Positions 51,693 to 60,903 of a DNA stretch of 64,000 nt are shown piece by piece. Source of the stretch: Ignavibacteria bacterium (GTDB lineage Bacteria; Bacteroidota; Ignavibacteria; Kapaibacteriales; Kapaibacteriaceae); NCBI GenBank assembly GCA_016191145.1, contig JACPPD010000001.1, positions 110,559-174,558 on the forward strand, given 5' to 3'. The position numbers were made by a program, and so were the translations under genes. Below the pieces are notes generated by a model that saw only the letters and a list, made by a program, of their open reading frames with translations, had not been told where the DNA came from and made no database searches. Numbering within the stretch: position 1 is the first letter of the stretch; each line of letters begins with the position of its first letter.

Positions 51693-53738
51693 ATGTCTGT
51701 TTCTGCGTCGACGGGCGACTTCGACAACTACACGAAGTTGCTTGAGCATTTGAGAAACGTGCTTGTTGTGCGGCCAAAATCGGGGGAATTAAATGGTGCG
51801 CGCAAACAGGCCGAGCAAGCTGCCCTCAGCGCACCGCGCATCGAGGATCGGGCAAGGTTTTGCCATATCCTGGCACAGCACTTTGTAAACCATGGGGAAA
51901 TTAATCCAGCACTACACTGGATTAACGAAGCTGTTCGCTTAAGCAGCGGCCATCCCCGCATGGAAGCGTTGACCGCATATTATCATGCCAGCATATTACA
52001 CCGAGCAGGAAGAAGCTCAGAAGCGCTTGAAATAATTGAACCGCTAAGCAATCTCTCTCCGGAAGAAGATCTTTCGCTTGCGTCGCGCATTACAACAGTT
52101 CGTGCCGGCATATTTGATTCATTGGGTAGGATTGAAGACGCTGAGAATTCTTTTCAGGAAGCGCTTGCTCTCCGTGAAAAGGTGGGAGATTCTTCCGGCT
52201 TGGCAGTTGTCTATTACAACTATGCAGAATTCTGTAAGCGACGCGATCGCATTGATAGCGCGCTCGAGTATTTCCTAAAAGCGTATAATATCGACGTTAC
52301 GCTGGACAACCCGGCAGGAATAGCGCAATCTGCATGTCAGATTGGCCTGATCTGCGCAAGGCAGAACGACAGGGAGGAGGCAGAACGTTGGTTTGGCGTG
52401 GCGGCATCTTCGGCCGACGAGAGTGAGACACCGATCATTATTGCCTTCGTAAAAGTGAATCGCGCAACATTGTATGATTTCCTTAACGATCATGTGATGT
52501 TTCAGAAACAGCTGGCAATGGCGTTTGACTATGTCAGAAATAATAAATTTGAGTCATACTTTCCCAACATTCAGGGAGAGATTGGCAGTGTATTCATTAC
52601 AGATGGTAGGTATGCCGAAGCCGAACCGTTGCTCGAATACGCCTTGAAGGCTGCGCAGCAAGAAGACAAACAGTATCATATTGGCTATAACCTCTTTCAG
52701 TTTGGCCGTCTTCGTAATGGTCAGGGCCGATATGAGGAGGCACGGGAAGTCCTGGAAAAAGCAGTCTCAGTACTCAAGACAGTAAATAATCATAAATACA
52801 CGGGAAAGGCTCTTCGAGAACTGGCGCTTACCTATGCTGAACTTGGCGAAACCTCCCTGGCATTCCGTCAGCTTTCTAAATGGATGGATGAGTTTCTTGC
52901 GGAATACGAAGAAGAAACCAAAAGAAGGTGGTCTGGGGCAAAACTGCACGTAGAGCCCAGGTCTCCTTCAGAACTGTCAGAAGTGTACCGACAAAAAAAT
53001 GCCGAGCTGTCCGATGCACTCGCAAAACTTGAACAAGCCAATAAGGAATTACGCGATCTTGCTACTGATAAAGATGAATTTATGGCAATTGCTGCTCACG
53101 ATCTTCGCAATCCTCTTTCCGATATGCGAAGCATGCTGCAAACGGTAATATCACACTACGATGTTCTTGTTAAGGGAGATATTCTCGACATCTGCCGAGA
53201 TCTGCTCACAGTTACCACTCGCATGAGTGCCACCATTCACGCGTTTCTGGAAATCAGCCGCACTGATAAACGCTCAGTTGGTATCACAATCGGTCGCGTC
53301 GACCTCGTGCATATCATTCACCTTGCCCTGGAACGACATCACACGCGCGCAGAGGAAAAGGGAATGACTCTCACAATTGCATCAACCGGTCAGGCATGGG
53401 CTTCCGCCGATGCCTCAGTTGTTTCTGCAGTACTCGACAACCTTATCTCAAATGCAATTAAGTATTCGCCGCACGATACTCAGATCACAGTCTTTGCAGG
53501 AACCGATGATCGATCGGCATTTATTACCGTTTGTGATGAAGGTCCGGGGATCCCCGAAGCTGACAGAGACAAACTCTTTACAAAATATTCCCGCATGAGC
53601 ATTCGCCCCACCGGAGGAGAAGACTCTCTCGGCATAGGTCTGTATCTTGCCAAGCGCATGGCGGAACGCATGAATGCGCAGATTGAATACAAGTATCAAA
53701 ATGGAAGCTGTTTTACTCTGAGAATGAATATTGGATAG
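51693..53738 (+). CDS. Cytosolic histidine kinase with N-terminal TPR repeats
   Basis: 681 residues from the ATG at 51693. The first 400 residues are TPR-like helical pairs (for example SSGLAVVYYNYAEFCKRRDR and YAEAEPLLEYALKAAQQEDK), giving a protein-binding sensor rather than a membrane sensor; no transmembrane segment is seen. A coiled-coil linker (AELSDALAKLEQANKELRDL) leads to the H-box MAIAAHDLRNPLSDM with phospho-acceptor His469. The ATPase domain has the N-box (DNLISNAIKYSPHD), G1 (CDEGPGIPEADRDKLF) and G2 (GIGLYLAKRMAERM). No response regulator is adjacent, so it is an orphan kinase. Confidence 0.92.
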   Translation: MSVSASTGDFDNYTKLLEHLRNVLVVRPKSGELNGARKQAEQAALSAPRIEDRARFCHILAQHFVNHGEINPALHWINEAVRLSSGHPRMEALTAYYHASILHRAGRSSEALEIIEPLSNLSPEEDLSLASRITTVRAGIFDSLGRIEDAENSFQEALALREKVGDSSGLAVVYYNYAEFCKRRDRIDSALEYFLKAYNIDVTLDNPAGIAQSACQIGLICARQNDREEAERWFGVAASSADESETPIIIAFVKVNRATLYDFLNDHVMFQKQLAMAFDYVRNNKFESYFPNIQGEIGSVFITDGRYAEAEPLLEYALKAAQQEDKQYHIGYNLFQFGRLRNGQGRYEEAREVLEKAVSVLKTVNNHKYTGKALRELALTYAELGETSLAFRQLSKWMDEFLAEYEEETKRRWSGAKLHVEPRSPSELSEVYRQKNAELSDALAKLEQANKELRDLATDKDEFMAIAAHDLRNPLSDMRSMLQTVISHYDVLVKGDILDICRDLLTVTTRMSATIHAFLEISRTDKRSVGITIGRVDLVHIIHLALERHHTRAEEKGMTLTIASTGQAWASADASVVSAVLDNLISNAIKYSPHDTQITVFAGTDDRSAFITVCDEGPGIPEADRDKLFTKYSRMSIRPTGGEDSLGIGLYLAKRMAERMNAQIEYKYQNGSCFTLRMNIG

Positions 53739-53756
53739 CCCTCTTACATCCGACTC

Positions 53757-53780
53757 TGCCCCGGCCTTTACACCGGGGCA
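53757..53780. terminator. GC-rich hairpin between convergent genes
   Basis: TGCCCCGG (53757-53764), 8-base loop, CCGGGGCA (53773-53780), 19 bases after the kinase stop. No T-tract follows, so terminator function is only likely by position. Confidence 0.5.
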
Positions 53781-53861
53781 TGTATCGGAGACCTCAATTC
53801 GCACTAGTGGTTAAAGGCGTGCGATTTTCAATTACTGCTACAATGAGAGCAGTAAATATTT

Positions 53862-54677
53862 TTATAAACCTGCTCGCCAGATAAAACCGAGGCGAGCTGA
53901 GATGTTATTCCAAGTTGTAGGCGCAGTTATCATTGGAGTTGCACCCTGAATGACGATGAACGGAGTAACGACTTGCCCCTTATATCCAAACAAACCTGCC
54001 TGGAAATCATGACCAAAGCCAATTTGAAGACCTATTCGTGATTCAAATTTTTTCTGAGTGTTGAATTTAATGCTTGTCTGAGGTGCACCAGGCTGGTTAG
54101 ATACTGGTTCGCCCTCCCATTTCTCGTTCTGCCAAACATACGAATCAAGTGTCTTCAACGGTACATCGTAAGTGAACCCTGCCAACACAAACATGCCTGT
54201 TACTCCCAACTGAACTTTCGCAGACATTGCGGATGCCACATACAATACCGTAGACTGCGATTCAAACAAGGCATTCTTTGCATAGATATCATTCGATATG
54301 GGAACCTGCGTCTCGGCCTTTGCCCATCGCCAGTCCACTCCACTGGTAACGAGGAACCCTAAATCGGAGTGAATGGGACGGAATTCCAGTGCAAGCCCAC
54401 CGCCAATACCATACCCGTATCCGCCTTGCGGCTTTACAACAAAACCGGGCTGATCGGGCGCGGTTCCACCAATTATCTGTTCCGAAAGTGTGCCATAATT
54501 CATTGCATAAAAGGCAGACCCCTGCACACCCAACCACCATTCAGATTTTCGAACTAATGTGTCGAGAGGCAGATCGCCTTCTTCAACAACTGGAGATTCG
54601 AACACCTGGGAGAACGCTGCAGGCGAAGTTTGCAAGTACACAATTACCGACGTCAATATGATAAGATATTTCATCAT
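53862..54677 (-). CDS. Putative outer-membrane beta-barrel protein
   Basis: 271 residues. A signal peptide is present (KYLIILTSVIVYLQTSPAAF then SQ). The middle and end show alternating strands with Gly-rich turns and aromatic belts (YGYGIGGGLALEFRPIHSDL, FESRIGLQIGFGHDFQAGLF, WNNISARLGFIWRAGL), a pattern typical of an eight- to ten-strand outer-membrane barrel. No specific family is recognised. The start overlaps the upstream gene stop as ATGATG. It is the last of a four-gene set in which every junction overlaps. Confidence 0.7.
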   Translation of the reverse strand: MMKYLIILTSVIVYLQTSPAAFSQVFESPVVEEGDLPLDTLVRKSEWWLGVQGSAFYAMNYGTLSEQIIGGTAPDQPGFVVKPQGGYGYGIGGGLALEFRPIHSDLGFLVTSGVDWRWAKAETQVPISNDIYAKNALFESQSTVLYVASAMSAKVQLGVTGMFVLAGFTYDVPLKTLDSYVWQNEKWEGEPVSNQPGAPQTSIKFNTQKKFESRIGLQIGFGHDFQAGLFGYKGQVVTPFIVIQGATPMITAPTTWNNISARLGFIWRAGL

Positions 54678-56032
54678 TTTAGCAACTGTGCTTTGATGAT
54701 GACTCGTGATTGTTCTTCGATTGAGTAGTCGTTGAGCGGGAAGGCAATGAGGACGATGTTCAGTAAACCTTGCGATGCAATGCTGGGAGTGTTAAAAACA
54801 ATACGGTAGTCGACGCCAACAACGTACTCCATGTCCTCGACTGGTCTGCCATCCTGAGTTTCGAGTGTCCCAATGAGTCTTCCGCCGAGATCGTACGCGC
54901 GTGCGGTTAGACGAAGCCTGTCATCAGCATTGAATCGGATTGTTGTTTGATTTTTGAACGGATTCTCAAGAATTCGCGCATTGGAAATGATAGCATTTGG
55001 AATGCGAATAAAGATTGTGTCAATTATTTCAAGTGAGTCGCCGTAAAATGGTAATCGGCTCCCAATGAGGCGGTATGCATATTGTTCGCGGCGGAATTCA
55101 ACTGCGTCGAACAAACTGTCGTGCACCTGCGGAGCAAGGCACAAACACGATAACAAACGCGGTTCGTTAAGGTACGTCAGTTGGGGCCGACCTTGAAAAT
55201 TGAGTGTATTGGGATCCCGCCTGTCTACGAGTGCGCGTTCTATGATGAAACCTTCGTAGCAATGCTCGTCGCTGACGTCGAAGCCAAGCATCACATTCAG
55301 ATCGCCAATGTACTGACCGTAAAAATTGAACACTGCCTCGCAGATGTCCGGAGGGGGCGCCTTTTCCTGATACTCAGTCTCGAGTGGAGGATTGTCGTGC
55401 TTAATAAACCACACATTGCGATCTGTACCCGACCCTGTAACGGAATCGTGGTCAATTTTAAAAGCGTTTGCCTGGTAATACGACAATGGAGCCGCAAAGG
55501 CTAAATTTTCGGGAACGTATGAACCATCGCTCGAAGAAACCTCAAACCGTCCAATGCGAATACTATCAGGGTTTACTATTGCAATAGCATCGTCAACACT
55601 GTCGGGTCCGATAATGTTTACAACAATATCGCCTCCTACAAACTGATAGTCTACGAAGTACCCATTCATGGCGCCGGGAGTATAGGGGACAAGGGGCAAA
55701 TCGGACGAATCGGAGATGAATGTAAGCGTATGCACTGCCGGGTTGTAGCCTCCCGTAGGGGCCAGGTCGGTGGACTCAATACGGAGCGTCGTGTTCGCCC
55801 AGTACGTCCACCTGTCAGTCAACCGTCGAATATATAAGTCAAATGTTAACCTTGTATACAATGGATCGAGAACAGGCTGTACAACCGCTCGCGCATCTGG
55901 TACAATTTGCGCTTCGGCACAGCGTGGAGCAAGCATAACGAATGCTGCCACTAAATAAAATGGGGCGAGCAATCTGGTTATCCCCACAGCAGGAACAATG
56001 ACTTCTATTATTGTTTTACCGTGGCGCAACAC
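54674..56032 (-). CDS. Secreted protein of unknown function with T9SS-like C-terminus
   Basis: 452 residues from a GTG at 56032; a GTG at 55987 gives a more compact signal peptide (GITRLLAPFYLVAAFVML then APRCAEAQ). The body is beta-rich and unrecognised. The final 95 residues (ILENPFKNQTTIRFNADDRL then RLTARAYDLGGRLIGTLE) look like a T9SS sorting domain although the usual final basic strand is modified (RVIIKAQLLK). It overlaps the upstream gene by 17 bp if the first start is used, and the downstream barrel by 4 bp. The function is unknown. Confidence 0.7.
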   Translation of the reverse strand: MLRHGKTIIEVIVPAVGITRLLAPFYLVAAFVMLAPRCAEAQIVPDARAVVQPVLDPLYTRLTFDLYIRRLTDRWTYWANTTLRIESTDLAPTGGYNPAVHTLTFISDSSDLPLVPYTPGAMNGYFVDYQFVGGDIVVNIIGPDSVDDAIAIVNPDSIRIGRFEVSSSDGSYVPENLAFAAPLSYYQANAFKIDHDSVTGSGTDRNVWFIKHDNPPLETEYQEKAPPPDICEAVFNFYGQYIGDLNVMLGFDVSDEHCYEGFIIERALVDRRDPNTLNFQGRPQLTYLNEPRLLSCLCLAPQVHDSLFDAVEFRREQYAYRLIGSRLPFYGDSLEIIDTIFIRIPNAIISNARILENPFKNQTTIRFNADDRLRLTARAYDLGGRLIGTLETQDGRPVEDMEYVVGVDYRIVFNTPSIASQGLLNIVLIAFPLNDYSIEEQSRVIIKAQLLK

Positions 56033-58235
56033 TCAAGCGCTCCCTATTGTTCCATGTTATGTTCAGATCACGCGTCGTCACAATCCCATTCAGATTCGTG
56101 TCGTGAACCAGATATCCCTCGGCATTTCTATTATTCCAAACTAAATTATAATCATCTCTAAGAATTTCATCGGAAGCGGTTACCTCGCCAGCAATCAAAC
56201 CAAACCAACGCCTCCCGGAGCTTGTACCGATGAGTTTTTGCGACGCTGCACCGCCAAGAATCGCTACGCCTCCGGTAAAGTCGACAACGCGGTTGATTTC
56301 AGAGCGCGCAACAAGTATGCTGTCTTCTGTAATAATGGACAAGTGATTTCTATGCCGTACCTCAAGGTAATAGTATCCTTGATCGATGCCTGCAATCACA
56401 CGTGGCTGATATGTTTGAGGATCAACCAAACGTCCGTCGACCATTAGTAATAATGTTTCAATAAGTAGAGGAGGACCGCTTGCAATTGGTGAATCCCTGA
56501 ACTCGACGGTTACCCAGTCAACAACGCTGTCGGAGATGGTTAGAGCTGTGTCTACCAACCGATCCGGATCGGTCGAATATGGGAAGATGTTCGGCGCAAC
56601 TGTCGGAATGAGACCTGCAACTGCAAGGTCGTTGGACATTATCGGTGTGAAGTTATCACCATACGTCCGCATGGCCCCTTCCAGATACAGAACAGCGTTT
56701 AGCTTCCAGATTGGTCCGGTTGATAATCCAATAGCAAAGTCTCCGCTGGCACGCACAAGCCCGGCAGTGGAGTATCGCCATATTCCGGCTGGCGAAGGAA
56801 TGTTGGTATTAGTTGGCAGCGCCGAAAATCCATACGGGTTATAACTGATGCCATCGTAGCGCATCAAAACAAGCTGTGATTCCTGCCCCCTTAAAGGAAT
56901 AATTGTTTCATTAAATGCCTGGCTTTCTCTGCCCAATCGTTCCAAAGCGCGCCACGAATAACCGAACGTCATGGTATATGTGCTGTCAGCGATTTTATCG
57001 CCAACTGCGGAGCGCGGTTCAAGCTGAAGGAAACGGTTGACCTTGAATGTAATGTCGGACAGGGGCGGCGGAATCGTTCGCGGCATGTTGCGGACAGCAT
57101 ATTGTTCAACATCTCCGCGCTCGGTAGCATTGGCAAAGAATATCGTCGCATGCTCGTTGTTCATCGTCATCGGCTGACCATCGACGAGATTGGTGCGCAC
57201 CATTGTGCCGATCACTTCGGGCCACAAGCCATCGTACCATGGATTGTAAGTATTTGTATAATATAACTCCCAGCGTCGCGCAGAATCTTGCTCTGTGTAG
57301 AGGTGTCCGCGCAGGATCAAGGAGTCGTTGACGAAGATGCTGTACGGTAGCATCACACCGGATGTATCATCCTGGACGAGGTTGCCGATAGACGTTGGAT
57401 CTCTTACCATCTCGGCGCCGCCAAGCATCAGTGAGTCTCCGTAATACCGAAGATTGAGACGCACTGCCCACTTCGGTTCCTGTGCAATCGACCCGGAATC
57501 ATCGCGCCAAATCCAACCGTCCTGATTGATATCAATGTTGTCGGCTCCGGAATTCGACAGCAATCCGCGTTGTAAATCGAGCCGTTCAAAAACAAGCAAG
57601 CCTCCGCTGCGAGTTATGGTGGCGCCTGCAAGGTTGTTGAGTTCGAGAACGGGTATAGTGCCACGGCCTGATACATCCTGGTTCGTTGTGCCCCCCAAAA
57701 CAAATCGTCCGTACCGAAGTCCTGGATTGATGTAGCCATCATGAACAACGGTTTTGTTTGCTTGTATAAAGGTGAGAGGACTTAAATCAATTACAACATT
57801 TGTATCAACAGACCAGAACAAGTTGTCGGCGATAACAGGTTCTGTGGGATCGATAACTTTTTTTATTGATCGTCCTTCAAAATGCAAATCTGTGTATGTA
57901 AGGTGGGCAACCAATTGAGAATCCGCCACGCGATCCCGCTCATACCGTACAACACCGCCAATGGTATCCTGAACAATTGCGGCATCGCCTCGGATTTTCA
58001 GCACTCCGCTGTTATAGATTTTGCCGTCTGACTGGAGCAAGCTTGGAGTTTGGGCTTTACACGTGCCAAGCCCCAGGTGCCAGGTGCCGAACGCCACTTC
58101 GTGGCGAGTGCCAGGTGCCACGTGCCACGTGCCAAGGGGTAGGTGCCAGAGAAAAATTAACAGTAAAACTCTCCAGGCCACACTTCTGTTTGGGGGTGAC
58201 GCCATTCGATGGTTTGTAAACATCGTTAGTTTCAT
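56016..58235 (-). CDS. Surface protein with heptamer-array signal region and dockerin-like tail
   Basis: 739 residues. The N-terminus is basic then hydrophobic (SVAWRVLLLIFL), and runs into a heptanucleotide-encoded region (WHLPLGTWHVAPGT, then FGTWHLGLGTC) before KAQTPS. The body is beta-helix or beta-sandwich-like with no family I can name. The last 50 residues contain a paired DYNLVWNNR and DTNLNGIVTTRDLNITWNNR, a dockerin- or calcium-loop-like duplicate. A T9SS domain is not seen, so this tail may be the anchor. Start and stop overlap neighbours (ATGA upstream; 17 bp downstream). The function is unknown. Confidence 0.75.
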   Translation of the reverse strand: MKLTMFTNHRMASPPNRSVAWRVLLLIFLWHLPLGTWHVAPGTRHEVAFGTWHLGLGTCKAQTPSLLQSDGKIYNSGVLKIRGDAAIVQDTIGGVVRYERDRVADSQLVAHLTYTDLHFEGRSIKKVIDPTEPVIADNLFWSVDTNVVIDLSPLTFIQANKTVVHDGYINPGLRYGRFVLGGTTNQDVSGRGTIPVLELNNLAGATITRSGGLLVFERLDLQRGLLSNSGADNIDINQDGWIWRDDSGSIAQEPKWAVRLNLRYYGDSLMLGGAEMVRDPTSIGNLVQDDTSGVMLPYSIFVNDSLILRGHLYTEQDSARRWELYYTNTYNPWYDGLWPEVIGTMVRTNLVDGQPMTMNNEHATIFFANATERGDVEQYAVRNMPRTIPPPLSDITFKVNRFLQLEPRSAVGDKIADSTYTMTFGYSWRALERLGRESQAFNETIIPLRGQESQLVLMRYDGISYNPYGFSALPTNTNIPSPAGIWRYSTAGLVRASGDFAIGLSTGPIWKLNAVLYLEGAMRTYGDNFTPIMSNDLAVAGLIPTVAPNIFPYSTDPDRLVDTALTISDSVVDWVTVEFRDSPIASGPPLLIETLLLMVDGRLVDPQTYQPRVIAGIDQGYYYLEVRHRNHLSIITEDSILVARSEINRVVDFTGGVAILGGAASQKLIGTSSGRRWFGLIAGEVTASDEILRDDYNLVWNNRNAEGYLVHDTNLNGIVTTRDLNITWNNRERLSVAPR
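58057..58149. repeat. Heptanucleotide array (GTGCCAN type) with internal stem CGCCAC/GTGGCG
   Basis: About ten degenerate units of GTGCCAG, GTGCCAC and GTGCCAA on the plus strand. A hairpin CGCCAC, loop TTC, GTGGCG (58092-58106), lies in the middle. The 18-base stretch CGCCACTTCGTGGCGAGT is identical at 62320-62337. It encodes the Trp/His/Leu/Ala/Pro/Gly/Thr-rich part of the signal region. Confidence 0.8.
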
Positions 58236-60328
58236 GGCATCCCCACGGCAAGTGTACCGCCGTTGATTACAACGGCATCAGGAACCAGAGTGAGGTTTGG
58301 CGTAGTGAACGTAGAACCTCTGTACACGATGAGTCCCCCATCGATGTTCCGTGCTGTCTGGTCGAGTACGTCTGCCTGTTCAATGATAGTAGGAATACGT
58401 TGAGTAGTTAGACCAACAGACGGGTTGGGCACAAGCGAGAACGTGTTAAACGCACCCTCATACCCAAAGAGCAGGGCAGAATTCACCTGTGTTCCAATTG
58501 TGACCTGCATTGCCATACTGTCGGGCCATGCTTCAGCGATAGCATAATTGTCGTTCGCCCGGATATATCCTGTATGAACCGTAAATCCATCGATAATCAC
58601 CCTGTCTTCCGGTTCGGGTTCGCGCGCTTCATCCCAGGTAAAGGGATTACTCCAGCGTCCGGATGCAACGGCTCTCAGCACATCTCGGGAACCTCTCAGA
58701 AGCAAGTCGTTGCCGTAATCCAGACGCAGGTTGTCTGGTCCCTGATTTTCAATCCCCGTGAGTTCAACAAACGCAATGCCCGCACTCATAGAAAGCGGTC
58801 TGCGGTTATAGGTAGGGGGCACGGTAGGCGTAAGTTTTAGAGCGCGCTCGTTTGGGGCGGGGTAGGCATTATACATTTTTAACAACCGCTCTGCAGTGCT
58901 GGGAGCCCACGTTGGCGGAATATCGGATGCCTTGTAACCAGCCCGGATTGTGGCTTTGTAATTATTCGTGTGAGTAACAGTGATCTTTCGGAAGACATCT
59001 GTGGTGGAGTCATAGTCATTCGGCCGCGTTTGCGGACGAACATCCATTGTGAGTTCTTCCGGTATAATGAAAAAGCGGGCAAAGGTTTCGCTGTTATTAT
59101 AAACATAATTAGATAACGTATCGGCATTCTTCAGTGCCCTTCGGAAGGCTCCAATCACCTCTGAGTTATTCGTGTAGGTGGCAGGTCCCAGAGTCATGCT
59201 CAGAGTATTCGGAATCATCACAACATTCGTATCGTTTACGCTCAGGCTTGATGCCAGATGAACGTCGCCATTTGCATTCTTGACGGTGTTGGCGGTGCGA
59301 AGGTGGCCATAGGGATTTGACGCCGCTGTGGCCTGCATTATCTGCGGGTCCTGTATGCCGGCATAGTTCACAAGCGACGTAGTATCGAAAACTACGTTGG
59401 TGAGTGGTGCATACAGATTGCGGAAGTCTCCGAGAACATCAAGGCGTGTGGAGTCTCCCATCAGGAACCGTGCATTCGAATCGTTGTACACGCGCAGCTC
59501 AAATGTTGGGAAGATTATCACGGAATCTGCGTCATCGGGGACGATAAAATTCCCTTTCTGCACCAGAACATTTGCGCGCAACTCCGTTACATCCGAACCC
59601 GTTGTCTGACTACCGTCAACCCATATCGTCAGTGGCGCATTCAAAATCGATCTCGTTCCCCAGTAGAAGTTGCCTTCAACAAATAGCGGACTTATGGAAT
59701 CGTTTTGGAACACGTCGTCCATTCTCACTTCCATCCCGAATGGCACTGTCTTAGGACCGTTCAAAAACGTCAGTGCACGATATCTGTTTACCGTGCCGTT
59801 TAGTGCATTTTCCTGCATGATGTTTTGTGGTGCAGAGCCATCATAAAAAAATGTACCATTGTAGGTCCGAGGCCCAGAGAGGAAGATGGTGTAGGCGCCG
59901 CCAACGAATACGCTATCGGGAATCCATTTCGATGAACTATCGGCCATTTCTAAATGTGTGTAATACCTTCTCTGCACGTTCTGTACGATGCTTGCCGACC
60001 GAGAATACCGGATCAATCCCGGTACGCGCCACGAAGCGTCCTGACCCAGAGCTGTAGAAAAATTCGTAAATCCGGCAACATCTGTGAACAGATTGTCGGA
60101 TCCGCCAAACTCAATCACGTTATTGCTGATGCTGTCGAGGGGTGCATCATTCATAAACTTTCCGGTATCGCTCCGAAATCTAATTGTTCCCTGATTTCTT
60201 ACGGCACCCGTTCCGAAATTGATGAGGCTTTGAGCCCTCATGGCAACAGTAAAACTGTAGTCTGTGTCAGTTACGTGAATCAGTATGCTGGAAAGCAAGA
60301 TTGCTGCAGAAACGATGAGTCTACGCAT
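58232..60328 (-). CDS. Large secreted protein of unknown function
   Basis: 698 residues from the ATG at 60328 (MRRLIVSAAILLSSILIHVT); a 48-codon extension of the frame is not credible. The sequence is beta-rich with many Asn/Thr/Ser and short repeats such as NGTFFYDGSAPQNIMQENAL and TIRFRSDTGKFMNDA, like long extracellular beta-solenoids. No clear T9SS domain: it ends VVINGGTLAVGMP. It opens the coupled run ending at 53862, and its stop overlaps the next start (ATGA). A TCGATTTG sequence, one base from the -7 consensus, lies two bases before the ATG. The function is unknown. Confidence 0.75.
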   Translation of the reverse strand: MRRLIVSAAILLSSILIHVTDTDYSFTVAMRAQSLINFGTGAVRNQGTIRFRSDTGKFMNDAPLDSISNNVIEFGGSDNLFTDVAGFTNFSTALGQDASWRVPGLIRYSRSASIVQNVQRRYYTHLEMADSSSKWIPDSVFVGGAYTIFLSGPRTYNGTFFYDGSAPQNIMQENALNGTVNRYRALTFLNGPKTVPFGMEVRMDDVFQNDSISPLFVEGNFYWGTRSILNAPLTIWVDGSQTTGSDVTELRANVLVQKGNFIVPDDADSVIIFPTFELRVYNDSNARFLMGDSTRLDVLGDFRNLYAPLTNVVFDTTSLVNYAGIQDPQIMQATAASNPYGHLRTANTVKNANGDVHLASSLSVNDTNVVMIPNTLSMTLGPATYTNNSEVIGAFRRALKNADTLSNYVYNNSETFARFFIIPEELTMDVRPQTRPNDYDSTTDVFRKITVTHTNNYKATIRAGYKASDIPPTWAPSTAERLLKMYNAYPAPNERALKLTPTVPPTYNRRPLSMSAGIAFVELTGIENQGPDNLRLDYGNDLLLRGSRDVLRAVASGRWSNPFTWDEAREPEPEDRVIIDGFTVHTGYIRANDNYAIAEAWPDSMAMQVTIGTQVNSALLFGYEGAFNTFSLVPNPSVGLTTQRIPTIIEQADVLDQTARNIDGGLIVYRGSTFTTPNLTLVPDAVVINGGTLAVGMP

Positions 60329-60486
60329 AGCAAATCGACGCAGCAGCACACTGCCGATCCCCTTCTCAGCGTTGGAAGTGAAAGCAGATACAGTGACCAA
60401 CCTATATGATGGATCGATTCCCACAAATACTATGCTGCAAAATATCCCCACTCCGCCTTGTGAACTCAACAATAATTGTACCGAAT

Positions 60487-60879
60487 CTATCGGCCGATGT
60501 TGATCTCACCATCGTTGTTCAGGTGACCGTAGTTATAGATGGTGCCTTCGATCGTCAGGACGCCTGGTTTATACCTCCAGCAGACACCATCGAATTTGAT
60601 TTCGAGGTCTCCGCGGATGAGTCCTGTGCCATCACCAAACAGGTACAAGCCGCCTTCCCAAATCGAGCAGTGGCCTTCAACGATTAATCTACCCAGGCTC
60701 TGCACATCTACTCTGCCGGCACGTATTTCGGCGTGCCCTCCGATGTACATGATGGCTCCGGGTGTAATGGTAACCCTTGCGCCTGCGTCGACGAACGTTG
60801 GATTAACAATAGTTATTTGTGCCTGCGCTGAAAGTGAGCAGACGACAATAGTTGCAATTGTTAAAAACCATGTTTTCAT
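60487..60879 (-). CDS. Small secreted protein of unknown function
   Basis: 130 residues. The signal peptide is MKTWFLTIATIVVCSLSAQA. The rest (TIVNPTFVDAGARVTITPGA, then YIGGHAEIRAGRVDVQSLGR and VEGHCSIWEGGLYLFGDGTG) has the short beta-strand, Gly-turn rhythm of a beta-helix. Several Gly/Asn-rich turns repeat at about 20 residues. It resembles the opening of the larger neighbour at 58232-60328. There is no sorting tail. It lies 158 bp upstream of that gene and 24 bp downstream of a paralogue, with a small heptamer remnant between. Confidence 0.65.
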   Translation of the reverse strand: MKTWFLTIATIVVCSLSAQAQITIVNPTFVDAGARVTITPGAIMYIGGHAEIRAGRVDVQSLGRLIVEGHCSIWEGGLYLFGDGTGLIRGDLEIKFDGVCWRYKPGVLTIEGTIYNYGHLNNDGEINIGR

Positions 60880-60884
60880 CTCAT

Positions 60885-60899
60885 CGTGCCATGTGCCAG
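60885..60899. repeat. Short heptamer remnant between surface genes
   Basis: CGTGCCATGTGCCAG, two GTGCCAN units in the 24-bp gap between the small secreted protein and the paralogue at 60904. It fits the family of larger arrays at 48490 and 58057. Confidence 0.55.
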
Positions 60900-60903
60900 A
60901 TAA

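Noticed and set aside
58021..58266. Antisense frame reading C-Q-V-P-type repeats opposite the heptamer array
   Set aside because: The repeat has no stop in any frame, so open frames on the opposite strand are a by-product. There is no signal or start context.
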